A program made the translations under genes and the position numbers. Below the pieces are notes generated by a model, which was given only the letters and a program-made list of their open reading frames with translations, was not told the DNA's origin and did no database searches. From assembly GCF_001039355.2 (NCBI RefSeq), contig NW_019776079.1, positions 200,943-264,942 on the forward strand: a stretch of 64,000 nt of DNA, given 5' to 3'. Below are positions 50,501-56,632 of the stretch, one piece after another. The stretch is from Lingula anatina (taxonomy: Eukaryota; Brachiopoda; Lingulata; Lingulida; Lingulidae). The first letter of the stretch is position 1. Each line of letters starts with the position of its first letter.

Positions 50501-51664
50501 CTAGATATATGACTGCAGTTATAACTGCCAGACAAAAACTGGGAACATGGATCAATATACAGGAATACTATTACTATGGGTCTAATACAAAGTCAGCTAA
50601 AATCAATAAGGTTTTTAATGCATTATAAATTCTGACTATCATGATAGTGGCTGTTGGGGCAGCTGCAGAAATTGACTTCCCTATATAAATATAGAGAGAA
50701 ATATGTTTTTACTGTTATACATCAAAAATAAACAGGCTTAAACAACAACCCAGAAACAATGTAATTTTACTACATCTCACCTTTTATAAACCTTTGTTTT
50801 AAAGCTACAACAAAATATTTTACACTCAATTGCTTCTTATGTTACACCATATTATACTAACAATCATTAAAAAAAACTGATTTTCTGCTTTACATTGCAG
50901 CTGAATACATGATACACATAGTAGATCAGAGAGAGTATTTGTCTAGTTGTAAGTTATAAATGCTTTTTTGTTTTGGGTTTAGTAAATCATGTGTATAGCA
51001 CAGCACACACACAAAAAACTATGTCAGAATTCAAGGAAAATATTCATTTGCTTCTAGTTAATTTTGGCTTCTCAAAACTCTGAGTGTTAATGTAACATGT
51101 GGTGATGCAAACAAAGAAAAGAAATTCAACACAAATGAAAATAAATAACCCAAAGTTCACCAAGAAAAGCTAGCATATTTCAAAGACGTTATTTCTAATT
51201 ACACCACAAATCTTCACCCTGCACACTGGCTGAAGTTAGTCTGAAAAGTTTAAGTACAGAGAGCAAATTGCTAAAAGAATCAAATTTTGGATATCACATG
51301 AAGAACATCATAAGGGCAAAAAAATCATTTTCAGCAGTATCAAGCAATTATAGCAATTCACATTTTTGATACAACCTAGGCTATGTCTTTTTTAAAAGAA
51401 AGCATTTTTTTCTTAACAATAAATAAAATTAATGAAATATAAATGGAGTAATATAAGGTAATAACTGATACAAGCTTTGAGTAAGCTTTTAAGAATGCAC
51501 AATAAGCCACATGATTAATACCAGCATTTTGATTTGTTATGCCTAAGGTTTTCCATGTGAATTCCATGCTAACAGAAAAAGACACTCAAAATATGTGTAT
51601 GAAGTACCACTAGTTCAGCCACCTCCCTGTCTGCACTGTCATGTCTGCCTAGAGAGACATCCAT
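15826..51664 (-). CDS. OSBPL8: ORP5/ORP8-type oxysterol-binding-protein-related protein, whole gene (24 coding exons)
   Basis: ER-anchored lipid exchanger of the OSBP-related family. Vertebrate ORP5/ORP8 move phosphatidylserine to, and PI4P from, the plasma membrane at contact sites. The coding exons assembled here sum to 2949 nt (982 residues plus stop) with all junction phases compatible. Vertebrate ORP8 is roughly 890 residues. Order: acidic and Ser-rich N-terminus (1-190), PH domain (about 218-336, starting [10 protein letters not shown]), acidic linker (about 340-460), lipid-binding domain (about 466-815) with [12 protein letters not shown] and EQISHHPP, basic linker, and a C-terminal membrane anchor (about 964-982). 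The start is ACCATGG at 51664, just inside exon 1 after a good acceptor. Exons 15 and 16 are duplicated around an N gap; this model uses the copies next to exon 14. Introns hold LINEs and DNA elements. The protein is closer to ORP8 and ORP5 than to other ORPs because of the tail anchor. One invertebrate gene probably corresponds to both vertebrate paralogues. Confidence 0.96.
16172..16546 (-). repeat. Coding-like repeat fragment inside OSBPL8 intron 23
   Basis: A 124-codon open frame without a known domain. Parts ([16 protein letters not shown], then [10 protein letters not shown]) match in meaning and DNA a plus-strand stretch at about 19690-19870 (RKVNGCG, LQVDND, AGPSPVACV). It is therefore more likely a remnant of a dispersed element's coding region than a host exon. 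The right end carries GTACCACCAGCTGGGG, resembling the family R2 terminus. Confidence 0.45.
16630..16800. repeat. AAAGTTCAGTTCATGG repeat flanking the LINE
   Basis: Contains GCAAAGTTCAGTTCATGGTG, then AAGGTCAATTTCAAGGTCACAG. A close relative lies on the other side of the LINE at about 18345-18440. The LINE therefore sits in, or split, this repeat. Confidence 0.5.
16814..18310 (+). pseudogene. Non-LTR retrotransposon reverse transcriptase, degenerate
   Basis: Reverse-transcriptase core of a LINE, antisense to OSBPL8 within its last intron. Visible blocks are [69 protein letters not shown] and the catalytic YADD ([11 protein letters not shown]). The reading frame shifts near 17040-17060 and stops at 17627. 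It continues in another frame to [13 protein letters not shown] (17676-17873) and then decays with further stops. Endonuclease and ORF1 are missing. The 3' end is CTTGAAAAACTGAATAAATT. The clade is uncertain. Confidence 0.92.
18583..18794. mobile_element. MITE with GATCGATC-rich ends, family M1, copy 1
   Basis: About 210 bp with inverted ends: CCCATTCCCAGAGATTAGAT on the left and AGCTCTGGGAATACG on the right. Subterminal TTAGATCGATCTA and GGGGAGTCTCACTAGATTAC are shared with an opposite-orientation copy at 41261-41484. Possible short target duplication TAAG/TAAC. No coding capacity. Confidence 0.75.
18919..18966 (+). repeat. A homopolymer run
   Basis: A run of about 48 A directly before the LINE fragment at 18967. 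It could be the poly(A) of an upstream retrocopy or a sequencing-expanded run. Confidence 0.8.
18967..19600 (+). pseudogene. LINE C-terminal fragment, second family
   Basis: Encodes [20 protein letters not shown], then [13 protein letters not shown]. In a following frame comes [17 protein letters not shown]. This is the typical region C-terminal to the reverse transcriptase in jockey-like elements. Frameshifts and stops abound. The 3' end has CCAACCCTCAGGTTGC and (TAA)n. It is plus-strand, antisense to OSBPL8. Confidence 0.8.
19690..19870 (+). repeat. Repeat related to the open frame at 16172-16546
   Basis: AAAAGTAAATGGGTGTGGGC followed by TCTTACAGGTAGATAATGACAG matches the minus-strand sequence at about 16370-16420. 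This supports a dispersed element as the source of both. Confidence 0.5.
20104..20381 (-). CDS. OSBPL8: OSBPL8 exon 23
   Basis: Acceptor AAAATTTAG, donor GAAG|GTACAT. Begins (D)[19 protein letters not shown], the conserved end of the lipid-binding domain. A basic, low-complexity linker with RRKVPIV and [18 protein letters not shown] follows, then an acidic Ser-rich end (DESTSESE). The 3' phase (G|) joins exon 24 to give valine. Confidence 0.94.
20604..20789 (-). CDS. OSBPL8: OSBPL8 exon 22
   Basis: Acceptor TGTTTTTCAG, donor CTAGA|GTAAGT. Encodes (R)[20 protein letters not shown], the helix [18 protein letters not shown], and [20 protein letters not shown]. These are typical C-terminal helices of the ORP lipid-binding domain. 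The split aspartate codon GA|T connects to SRPWDP. Confidence 0.95.
21023..21123 (-). CDS. OSBPL8: OSBPL8 exon 21
   Basis: Acceptor CATAACAG, donor GTTAG|GTAAGA. Encodes [20 protein letters not shown], then [13 protein letters not shown], in phase with exons 20 and 22. It matches the ORP segment beginning FW. Confidence 0.93.
21327..21452 (-). CDS. OSBPL8: OSBPL8 exon 20
   Basis: Acceptor TTCTATTACAG, donor ACTGGG|GTGAGA. Encodes [20 protein letters not shown], then [20 protein letters not shown]. The GHWD motif is a conserved strand of the ORP barrel. Confidence 0.95.
22826..22923 (-). CDS. OSBPL8: OSBPL8 exon 19
   Basis: Two in-frame acceptors lie 12 nt apart: CAATCTTTAAG at 22923 and CTTAATAG at 22911. 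The upstream one gives [14 protein letters not shown] and fits the length of the vertebrate family, so it is used here. It continues [20 protein letters not shown] and ends CTCAAG|GTATCT. Confidence 0.92.
23180..23278 (-). CDS. OSBPL8: OSBPL8 exon 18
   Basis: Acceptor TTATCCAG, donor GCAAAG|GTAAGT. Encodes (G)[19 protein letters not shown], then [14 protein letters not shown], a highly conserved ORP core segment. Confidence 0.95.
23531..23627 (-). CDS. OSBPL8: OSBPL8 exon 17 (signature motif)
   Basis: Acceptor TTAATTGTAG, donor TTTTATG|GTGAGT. Begins [20 protein letters not shown]. With the EQ ending exon 16 it forms the EQISHHPP OSBP signature, whose paired histidines contact the PI4P phosphate in the family. 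Confidence 0.96.
23850..23948 (-). CDS. OSBPL8: OSBPL8 exon 16, second copy
   Basis: Identical coding sense to 27665-27763: [20 protein letters not shown], then [13 protein letters not shown]. Acceptor GTTTTTTCAG, donor GAACAG|GTAACA. It lies directly upstream of exon 17. Only one copy can be used in a normal protein. Which copy belongs to which haplotype is undecided. Confidence 0.85.
24306..25200. repeat. Large imperfect inverted repeat inside the transposon
   Basis: The arm at 24404-24588 pairs with 24700-24888: TATGTCAAAGCTGTTGAAAT on the left against ATTTCAACAGCTTTGACATA on the right. Pairing resumes further out (CTTTTCCACG and AGGGGGAAAG near 24310-24395 against 25110-25195). About 210 bp of the right arm, with an 85-codon open frame, has no partner on the left. 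Confidence 0.75.
25277..25340 (+). mobile_element. Possible nested hAT-type terminus
   Basis: CAGTGTTGGATTTAGAGGGG, then GTCAGGGGGG and a C-rich complement, resembles the widespread CAGTGGCGGATCCAGGGGGG-like ends of hAT elements. I did not find the other end. It may simply be part of the host transposon. Confidence 0.35.
26780..26861 (-). CDS. OSBPL8: OSBPL8 exon 15, second copy
   Basis: Same coding sense as 28002-28083: (G)[18 protein letters not shown], then VSGFYKKPK. Acceptor TTTTGTTCTTAG, donor CCAAAG|GTAAAA. It lies right of the transposon and left of the N gap. Confidence 0.85.
27057..27472. other. Assembly gap, 416 Ns
   Basis: Unknown bases. The sequences abutting the gap on each side are each repeated beyond it, as expected if overlapping haplotype contigs were scaffolded rather than merged. 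Open frames through the Ns have no meaning. Confidence 0.99.
27665..27763 (-). CDS. OSBPL8: OSBPL8 exon 16
   Basis: Encodes [20 protein letters not shown], then [13 protein letters not shown]. The [10 protein letters not shown] stretch is a hallmark of the ORP lipid-binding domain and its lysines contact PI4P. Phase 0 at both ends. Confidence 0.95.
28002..28083 (-). CDS. OSBPL8: OSBPL8 exon 15
   Basis: Acceptor TTTTGTTCTTAG gives GG|T with exon 14 (glycine), then [20 protein letters not shown] and GFYKKPK. The later AG before GAAGATCC would break the frame, so the upstream acceptor was chosen. Confidence 0.94.
28280..28392 (-). CDS. OSBPL8: OSBPL8 exon 14
   Basis: Acceptor CATTACCCTAG, donor TCTGG|GTAGGT. 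Encodes [20 protein letters not shown], then [18 protein letters not shown], near-invariant in ORP5/8 proteins. Confidence 0.96.
28606..28683 (-). CDS. OSBPL8: OSBPL8 exon 13
   Basis: Acceptor ACATTGCAG, donor AAACAG|GTATGA. Encodes [20 protein letters not shown], then WALVKQ, the lid and start of the lipid-binding domain. Confidence 0.93.
28878..28996. mobile_element. Hairpin element in OSBPL8 intron 12
   Basis: 51-nt inverted arms with 3-4 mismatches near the outer end. They start CAGATACAACACTCGTCGCC and meet at a 17-nt loop (GCGAGCCGCAGGCGAGA). Much higher in CG dinucleotides than the surroundings. No coding capacity. Likely a small foldback element; target duplication not evident. Confidence 0.75.
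29171..29349 (-). CDS. OSBPL8: OSBPL8 exon 12 (acidic linker)
   Basis: Acceptor AATAATTTTAG, donor GTGGCT|GTAAGA. 59 complete codons rich in Asp, Glu, Lys and Ser ([20 protein letters not shown], then [19 protein letters not shown]) ending [16 protein letters not shown]. It is a disordered linker between PH and lipid-binding domains, as in ORP8. Confidence 0.92.
29744..29947 (-). CDS. OSBPL8: OSBPL8 exon 11
   Basis: Acceptor TTCATCTCAG, donor GAATTCG|GTAAGG. Begins (G)[20 protein letters not shown], the C-terminal helix of the PH domain, then a poorly conserved linker. Confidence 0.95.
30198..30282 (-). CDS. OSBPL8: OSBPL8 exon 10
   Basis: Acceptor TTTTAATTCCAG, donor TCAGCAG|GTACGT. Encodes [20 protein letters not shown], then FRALSESA, within the PH domain. 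The GPKGE and QPLP motifs are typical of ORP5/8. Confidence 0.95.
30491..30613 (-). CDS. OSBPL8: OSBPL8 exon 9
   Basis: Acceptor CAAATTGCAG, donor CCAAGG|GTAGGT. Encodes [20 protein letters not shown], then [20 protein letters not shown], the middle of the PH domain. Confidence 0.96.
30816..31091. mobile_element. Foldback element, family F3, copy 3
   Basis: Starts CAGGCCTACCCAACTACCAG and ends with a diverged complement (GTTGGGTAGGCTTG). Flanked by a 5-bp direct repeat AGGAA (30811-30815 and 31092-31096). Sequence at about 30725-30772 repeats the inner right arm in reverse, so a partial second copy abuts it. Located in OSBPL8 intron 8. Confidence 0.8.
31237..31704. repeat. Exact-looking tandem duplication, period 233
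   Basis: ATATCTGTACATGTTGTCAG begins at 31237 and again at 31470. The two units read identically throughout and lie in OSBPL8 intron 8. Unlike the other large duplications here, no N sits at the junction. Confidence 0.85.
31803..31991 (-). CDS. OSBPL8: OSBPL8 exon 8 (start of PH domain)
   Basis: Acceptor TTGTTATTACAG, donor CAAAAG|GTATGT. Encodes a basic helix [20 protein letters not shown], then [20 protein letters not shown] and [15 protein letters not shown]. In ORP5/8 the basic stretch plus PH domain binds plasma-membrane phosphoinositides. Confidence 0.96.
32002..34160. repeat. 2.1-kb duplicated intron segment, copy 1
   Basis: Matches 34320-36430 nearly base for base, beginning AATTAAAAAGATTCTCCATA. 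The main differences are the length of a TA microsatellite (32351-32416 versus about 34672-34690) and small indels. It lies in OSBPL8 intron 7. An isolated N at 34243 lies between the copies. Confidence 0.85.
32351..32416. repeat. (TA)n microsatellite
   Basis: About 33 TA units. The equivalent site in the second intron copy has only about 9-10, a length difference expected between alleles. Confidence 0.9.
34161..34319. mobile_element. Family P terminus with N, between the intron duplicates
   Basis: GC-rich segment with a CGACGACGGCGACGAC run and subterminal GACGCAGATGATGGC. It ends in the 28-bp palindrome (34292-34319). An N at 34243 interrupts it. In copy 2 of the intron this terminus directly precedes the point that in copy 1 is about 10 nt from exon 8. 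One haplotype therefore probably has an insertion close to that acceptor. Confidence 0.6.
34320..36430. repeat. 2.1-kb duplicated intron segment, copy 2
   Basis: Second copy of 32002-34160. It ends near GATTTAATATTTTAATT, after which unique intron sequence continues to exon 7. Confidence 0.85.
36637..36705 (-). CDS. OSBPL8: OSBPL8 exon 7
   Basis: Acceptor GTATTGCAG, donor CTTAAG|GTAGGT, 23 codons: [20 protein letters not shown], then SLK. Joins in phase to [11 protein letters not shown] of exon 8, as in ORP8. Confidence 0.9.
37918..38244. repeat. 164-bp duplication joined by a single N
   Basis: AAGAAATCAATACAGATGCC starts at 37918 and at 38082, with an N at 38081 exactly at the junction. 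Most likely an assembly overlap that was not collapsed. Confidence 0.85.
38633..38706 (-). CDS. OSBPL8: OSBPL8 exon 6
   Basis: Acceptor ACACAGCAG, donor AGTAAG|GTAAGT. Encodes (V)[20 protein letters not shown], then QRSK. Starts in phase 1 and ends in phase 0, closing the series of phase-1 N-terminal exons. Confidence 0.85.
38745..38779. repeat. (TA)n microsatellite
   Basis: Pure TA run of about 17 units in OSBPL8 intron 5. Confidence 0.9.
39102..39155 (-). CDS. OSBPL8: OSBPL8 exon 5 (symmetric, skippable)
   Basis: Acceptor TTATTTTAAAG, donor ATCAGAG|GTAAGT. Encodes (V)[17 protein letters not shown]. 54 nt in phase 1-1, so inclusion or skipping keeps the frame. No database comparison was possible. 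Support comes from splice sites and phase. Confidence 0.82.
39543..39639 (-). CDS. OSBPL8: OSBPL8 alternative first exon with own ATG
   Basis: ATG at 39639, then [32 protein letters not shown] and donor TCAG|GTGAGC. There is no acceptor immediately before it, so it looks like a first exon from an internal promoter. Its G| end joins exon 5 in frame. The resulting short isoform would lack exons 1-4, including the acidic [14 protein letters not shown] region, and would start with a basic, serine-containing helix. Confidence 0.7.
41261..41484. mobile_element. MITE family M1, copy 2
   Basis: 224 bp, opposite orientation to 18583-18794 and sharing TTAGATCGATCTA, GGGGAGTCTCACTAGATTAC and the CTCTGGGAATAC terminus. 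Flanked by CTAG on both sides (41257-41260 and 41485-41488), a likely 4-bp target duplication. Confidence 0.78.
41520..42045 (-). mobile_element. Hairpin-ended repeat, family R2, copy d
   Basis: Same orientation and segment order as copy c: GGAATCTTCACATGTGAATT, ATTTAGCATTGAATTTTC, GATGGGGACACAGGTCCGTG, TCTAGGAGGAGAAGCGGTAG, and GTACCACCAGC at the right end. In OSBPL8 intron sequence. Confidence 0.7.
44459..44507. repeat. (AATA)n microsatellite
   Basis: About 12 AATA units. A short (GATCA)n run follows at 44569-44591. Confidence 0.9.
45337..45435 (-). CDS. OSBPL8: OSBPL8 exon 4 (symmetric)
   Basis: Acceptor TTTTCCCCCAACAG, donor ACTATAG|GTAAGT. Encodes (D)[19 protein letters not shown], then [13 protein letters not shown]. 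99 nt in phase 1-1. Ser/Pro-rich and presumably disordered and phosphorylated. Confidence 0.87.
46893..47069 (-). CDS. OSBPL8: OSBPL8 exon 3 (symmetric, acidic/aromatic)
   Basis: Acceptor ATATCTTTTCAG, donor TTATCAG|GTGGGT. 177 nt in phase 1-1. Encodes (D)[19 protein letters not shown], then a Ser/Thr-rich region ([20 protein letters not shown]). The acidic tract followed by PFFEEG resembles a degenerate FFAT-like VAP-binding motif; see findings. Confidence 0.87.
47122..47320. repeat. Perfect 46-bp hairpin with 14-bp flanking direct repeat
   Basis: Arms 47141-47186 (GAAGATTCTTTTGTCTATAG then CTACTTATATTTGTCTGATC) and 47216-47261 are exact complements with a 29-nt spacer. AACCCTTACCCAGA occurs at 47122-47135 and 47307-47320. 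It lies 72 nt upstream of the exon 3 acceptor. Confidence 0.9.
49109..49148 (-). CDS. OSBPL8: OSBPL8 exon 2
   Basis: Acceptor ATCATTTCAG, donor TTTGATG|GTAAGT. Encodes [13 protein letters not shown] plus a split Asp. 40 nt, phase 0 to phase 1. Continues the predicted helix begun in exon 1 ([19 protein letters not shown]). Confidence 0.82.
49149..51607. other. OSBPL8 intron 1, nothing recognised
   Basis: AT-rich sequence without exon-like open frames, clear repeats or microsatellites longer than about 20 bp. The minus-strand frame at 51376-51585 is not supported. Confidence 0.5.
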
Positions 51665-51670
51665 GGTTAA
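51608..51670 (-). CDS. OSBPL8: OSBPL8 exon 1 (first coding exon)
   Basis: Acceptor GTTTTTCAG at 51671-51673, then TTAACC and ATG at 51664 (context ACCATGG). Encodes [19 protein letters not shown] and ends CTAGTG|GTACTT in phase 0. The donor is weaker than most, but the junction to exon 2 gives a continuous helical sequence. The preceding acceptor implies an upstream 5' UTR exon. Confidence 0.78.
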
Positions 51671-52475
51671 CTGAAAAACAAAATAAATCTGAACCAAATC
51701 ATAAACTGAGAAAATAGCATTGCTACTTATAAAAAATAACAAACAAAACATGCCATCACTGAAAGTGTTTTTGTGTGTATAATACCAAATCATAAATTAC
51801 AAATTAAATTTATCACCTCACCACATCTCATAACAGTACCAAATGGATATTAACTGTTCTGATTTTATGAATCCTTGACTACATGTATATCAACGTCATC
51901 AGTGCCAGACAACATTAAAAGTGGACTGAAAATAAATTGAAACATATTAAACCATTATTAAAAAGCCTTTCAATGCTCAACATAAAATGCTACAAAAAAA
52001 AAAAAAAAAAGACGAGTTAAACATTATCATCTGGTGCATAAAGCACAACATTTTACCTATTTAGATTGATAGACAAAATCATGCATTACTTTCATATTCA
52101 CTCTCTTTCATATTCACTTTCTGACAACATTTGATCATTCATAGTCAGTTTGCAAAATGAAAATCTAGGGATAGCTAGGGTAGCATTTTTCTTTGTAACA
52201 GATTAGAAACTTATTTTATTTCCTTTCATTTGAACAATAGATTTGAGACAATATAAAACTCTCTGTTAATTAAAACACAAACTGAAATAAATGCAACTTA
52301 TAAATCTAAATATTCTGTTGGTAGAGATAATACAAAATTATTGGTCTCTTGGCACTGGACCTTCCTTGTACATATGTACCACTCTTCCTAGCTTTCATTT
52401 TCATTACAACAGAAAACTACCAAACCTTCTAAATTTTTGACAAGAACGTAAAATATTTTAAAAATGCAAATTTAA

Positions 52476-52812
52476 AGGGATAATAACTCTTCGTATGATA
52501 TCTATATTTCACAATAAAAACCTTGTGAATAACTCATAGAAATATAATATATTCTGTTTTACCACAAAAACAGCAGTTATAGCTTTTATTCTGATATCTG
52601 AACTTGTCTTTAGACCACGTGACCTCCATTGATGTCTATACTCTGTTAAAATCTCTTAAGAGATTTTAACAAAAAAACAAACTTTTTAGAAAAAAACCAG
52701 GGACTAACTTTGAATGTAAAAATGGATTCATTACTTATTGGTAAGTATGGGAAAATTGTTGTTTACTCCAGGAAAATTCATTTTTTGGTCGAAACGAAGA
52801 GTTATTATTGCT
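52476..52812. mobile_element. TTAA-flanked MITE, family T, copy 1
   Basis: 337 bp between TTAA at 52472-52475 and 52813-52816. Inverted ends AGGGATAATAACTCTTCGT and its complement with two mismatches. A perfect 26-bp palindrome (GTTAAAATCTCTT half) sits at the centre, 52645-52670. The TTAA duplication is piggyBac-like. No transposase. It lies between the putative 5' exon and coding exon 1 of OSBPL8. Confidence 0.8.
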
Positions 52813-53442
52813 TTAACAATGCAGGTACATTGCAATGTACATATTAATATGGTAAATGAAGAGTGGGCCCTCTGACATTTGAAAAAACATGTCGATAGTA
52901 AGTGTTATTTCATTTTCAGTTTGTACAGGAAGTGAGGGTGTAGTTTCATCATAATTTATCACGTCCATGACTTTACTACAATCATCAAATTACGCGGCGC
53001 ATTCAATGTGAATCTAACGTGAAAATTGTAACGATTAACCTACCGTACATGTATGAGTCTTGTGTATGATTATACTCTTCAATTCCCATATCTTAAAAGT
53101 ATGGCATTAACGTACGGTACCTGATGGAAATCAAACACTCCAGCACATATGATCTACTTATATGTTGCTGTTTGTCTAGTAAATGGCAGACCTACAATGT
53201 AAATACTGCAACTACCTTGTACTGTGCATTAAATTTACACGCACAAAGTGGACGTCGTCCAGTCTTACAAGTTATATAGTCTACATGTACTTGGCACAAC
53301 GCCCCCATCAGGCGTCACATCGTCATTAGCTCCAATGGAGAAAGTAAAAACATCTGGTGGATACAGTGTCGCGATAATCATGCTTTCCTTTAGAAATATA
53401 AAGTTTCTATAATTAAAAAAAAATCAAGAATCTTTTCCTTAC

Positions 53443-53533
53443 CGTCAGTCTGTTCTTCTCTCCTTCCTGTAATCACACTGCTGTAATCATAAACGATACC
53501 AGCTGAATACATAATAGGTGGCGCTTTCGACAT
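53443..53533 (-). CDS. OSBPL8: Candidate upstream first exon of OSBPL8
   Basis: ATG at 53533 opens MSKAPPIMYSAGIVYDYSSV, then ITGRREEQTD, to a strong donor GACG|GTAAGG in phase 1. Spliced to exon 1 the frame would stop early, making this 5' UTR with a short upstream frame. Spliced to exon 3, 4 or 5 it would be in frame. The neighbourhood (52.9-53.5 kb) has more CG dinucleotides than average here, fitting a promoter, but no TATA box is evident. Either role is unproven. Confidence 0.45.
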
Positions 53534-53559
53534 GAGGTGAGCAGTCAGCATCAACTTGA

Positions 53560-54192
53560 CTTCATGAAAAACTTTAAAGAATTGATTTAAAACTAAACTT
53601 TACTTCTGTTACAAATTGGATGCAAAAAACTAGTTCTGAGTTGAATGTTATGATTGTTCACGTTTTATCTATGTAATTTATTCTGTGGGTGCCCTTGTGA
53701 CAGGTTTTATGCATAGAAGTTTGTTATAAAGGGATCCAAAATCTTTGTTGGATCCTACTACTTTAAAAGGATTTCATGTAATTTTCAAATTAGCAGATCG
53801 AAGTAACAGACTCGATTTTTTTCCTTGCAATGATTTTTTTAATGTAATAAAAGAAAGGGTATCGGTTTCTCCCTTGAAAATGGGGATGGGGCATGTGGGC
53901 CTAAATTTGGTATAAACTGGCCTATACTTGATGCACCTTATAACTGATAAGAATTTTCTCTTTGCTAGAATACAAAGTTATAAAATGCACATTTCACGTA
54001 CAGTCACTTTTATTTAAATGAGAAAAAGCAATTCCTATCTTACATGACTTGATTAATTTAATGTTTACTTTCTTTTTGTTTTTGATTTAATAAAAGAGAT
54101 GACAATCTTAAGTAAGAAGAGAAGCGAGAGCAAACTTCAAAATGTAAAGAAAAACAGGCAAGGTTGACATACGACAGTAACACATTGCTATG

Positions 54193-54258
<66 letters not shown>

Positions 54259-55260
54259 CTTGGTCGTAAAGATAAAATCATTTTTATTTTCCAGTTATCA
54301 CATTTTTACAACTAGATCTACAATGTAACGGATGACGAAAATGTTTTAAGATCTTTGATCTACCAATTCTTACAGTCAGCATGAGGTCATAACTGCCTCC
54401 ATGGCCGAAGTGGGGTAAAACAATCAGTTGGGTCCTTTACTCTGAATGTTAGCCTGATGAACTTTGATTGTGTGTGTCGGTCATACCAGTCAACAATTAC
54501 ACTTGACAACTGTTAAATTATATTAATATAAGTAATCAGCGTCAGGAAATGGCCATCAAGGACCTTTTCTAGTATTGATGTCGACTTAATCTGCAATAGA
54601 TAAAATAAAATCTGAATCAAAAACCCAGTTGAATTCATTTATTTATTAATATATTTTTCTTTTTTTGTATATGACCTGAACAATGCCTTATTATTATGTC
54701 TTATGCATTATAGTGTACATCTATCAATCTGTAATGCACTGAGCAGAATAAATATTTAACTAAGCACTTTGTATAATTCTAAAATCTTCACATAAAATAT
54801 AATTTAAGCTAACATATATAAATTTGTCTTCACCATTCCAGTACCACAAAGCAATAAATTACCATAAAAATTCTATACAAATATGAGACAGATATAATTC
54901 TAAATCAAACTACCCATGTAAAGAGAATTTAAATTTTAGAGAACTGGTTGTGATTGACAAATAAATTAGAATTATCCAGAATTCAAGTCAGCTATCATTA
55001 AGCAATATATTTTTGTCCCTGAACATCAGTCACATAAAAGAAAATCGGTGGAAGAAATGAATCCTTGCATGAGCAGCTTTGTATGCCAAGGAAAACATCT
55101 CCTTCAACATAAATGATCTTCAAATCTCTTTTTCACTCACCATAACTATGATTCAGTGTCTACTTAGCAGGTTAGTGCACCCTATGAGCATTGTATGGTT
55201 GCAAAAATACTGTACTGTGGTAACAAGTACATGTTCATTCTGGCAAGATATGTTTCTGGA
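53560..55260. other. Intergenic stretch upstream of OSBPL8
   Basis: No gene found. Contains a (TA)n run of about 31 units at 54194-54256 and otherwise unremarkable AT-rich sequence. It may include OSBPL8 promoter sequence at its left end. Confidence 0.5.
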
Positions 55261-55264
55261 AGTT

Positions 55265-56596
55265 TTTTCTTAAATATCAAACAAGGCAGCAAAGCTGTCA
55301 AATGTACAGACAAAAAGCAGAAATAAAGATGCAGAAAATAGGTTATTTTGTCAATTTTGATGCAATAATACATAATGCTTATAACAGCACAGTCAATCAA
55401 CACCAAATTTTAATCATAAAAGCAGGTAACATGGGCAATAAGCATTGAGTTTCAGGACCATGAGAATTCAAATTCACATAATGAAAATTCCAATATGTGA
55501 AAAAAGATGACAGTGCATAAAATAATATTACATAATGCTTAAAGGCATAAACACCAATATTACTGCATATGTGGAAATAAAGAAAATGTTATTTGTACAG
55601 AGCTTAAGGTGGATGGAAGTAAAGTCACATCTTGAAAATGCCAGTGTTTGAAAAATAAAAAAAATTAAAAAAGAAAACAACTAAAATATGCCAATAAAGC
55701 TGCTATTCAAACTTTTAATCAAGCTGTATTAACATGATATGAATAACCCTATTGAGTTTGAGGTTAATCATCATTCATCATCATCTGTAGCATTAATGTT
55801 GGCAGTACACAATGTTTTTTCTTTTGTAAACTTATTTGCAATATTTGACAACATTCACCTCCATAATTATCACCAATTCTTAATTATGTGACACTGTTAA
55901 TTTAGACTTAGACAAAGAGAGCTAAACCTATGGGAGTTTAAGGTCACACCATGAAAATCTCAACATGTGTGTTTTATGTAATCTCATTTAATGGCCACTT
56001 AAAACCTAATTAGGCAAGTGACTTAGCAGCTCTGAATATAGCTTGTGATGACCCAAGGGAGGAAAAAATGGAAATTTCATAAAAAACTGCATTGCTTACA
56101 AAACTTCATATCTTCATCAAAACCGAACTGATCAAGATCATTTTTGAACTTGATCTGTTTATTAGTCTGATGAATCAGTCCTACAAGTTGTAAAGCAAAA
56201 TATTACACACTTTTCATTTTACCTATAAAATGGTAGATAAAATATGCTGGAAAAAAGCAAAAAAAAAAATTTGTAAAATGGTCCTATCAAGCTGATTTTT
56301 GAACTCGATCTGTATTTTAGTAAGATTGATCATTTCAGCGATTTTCAAGAAAATAGGCCTATCTGTTTTCCTTGAAATGTGTTTGTTATCAGTGTTCCAT
56401 ATATGCTGAAAAAAGGAAATAAAACAGTAAACTTTTGGAAAAATGACCCGATTGTGCTGACTTTCGAACTAGACCTGTATTTTATGAATATTCATCAGTT
56501 CAGTAAGTTTCCACTTATCATTACATCACTGAAAGTGTATGGGGATGAAAGACGCAGGTGACAGCTTTATGTACAGACACATTTGTGTCTGTACAT
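55265..56596 (-). mobile_element. Family P element, reverse orientation
   Basis: Read on the minus strand it starts with the 28-bp palindrome (56569-56596) and a CACCTGCGTC motif. It continues with an ATTCATAAA...CAGGTCTAGTTCGAAAG unit like the array at 961-1860 and the GGCCATTAAATGAGATTACA segment. It ends with TCTGTACATTTGACAGCTTT. This gives the most continuous view of the family in the window. No open frame of interest. Confidence 0.7.
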
Positions 56597-56632
56597 AAAA
56601 AGAGAAGCATTGGCTCAATTTTCTGGTGCAGT

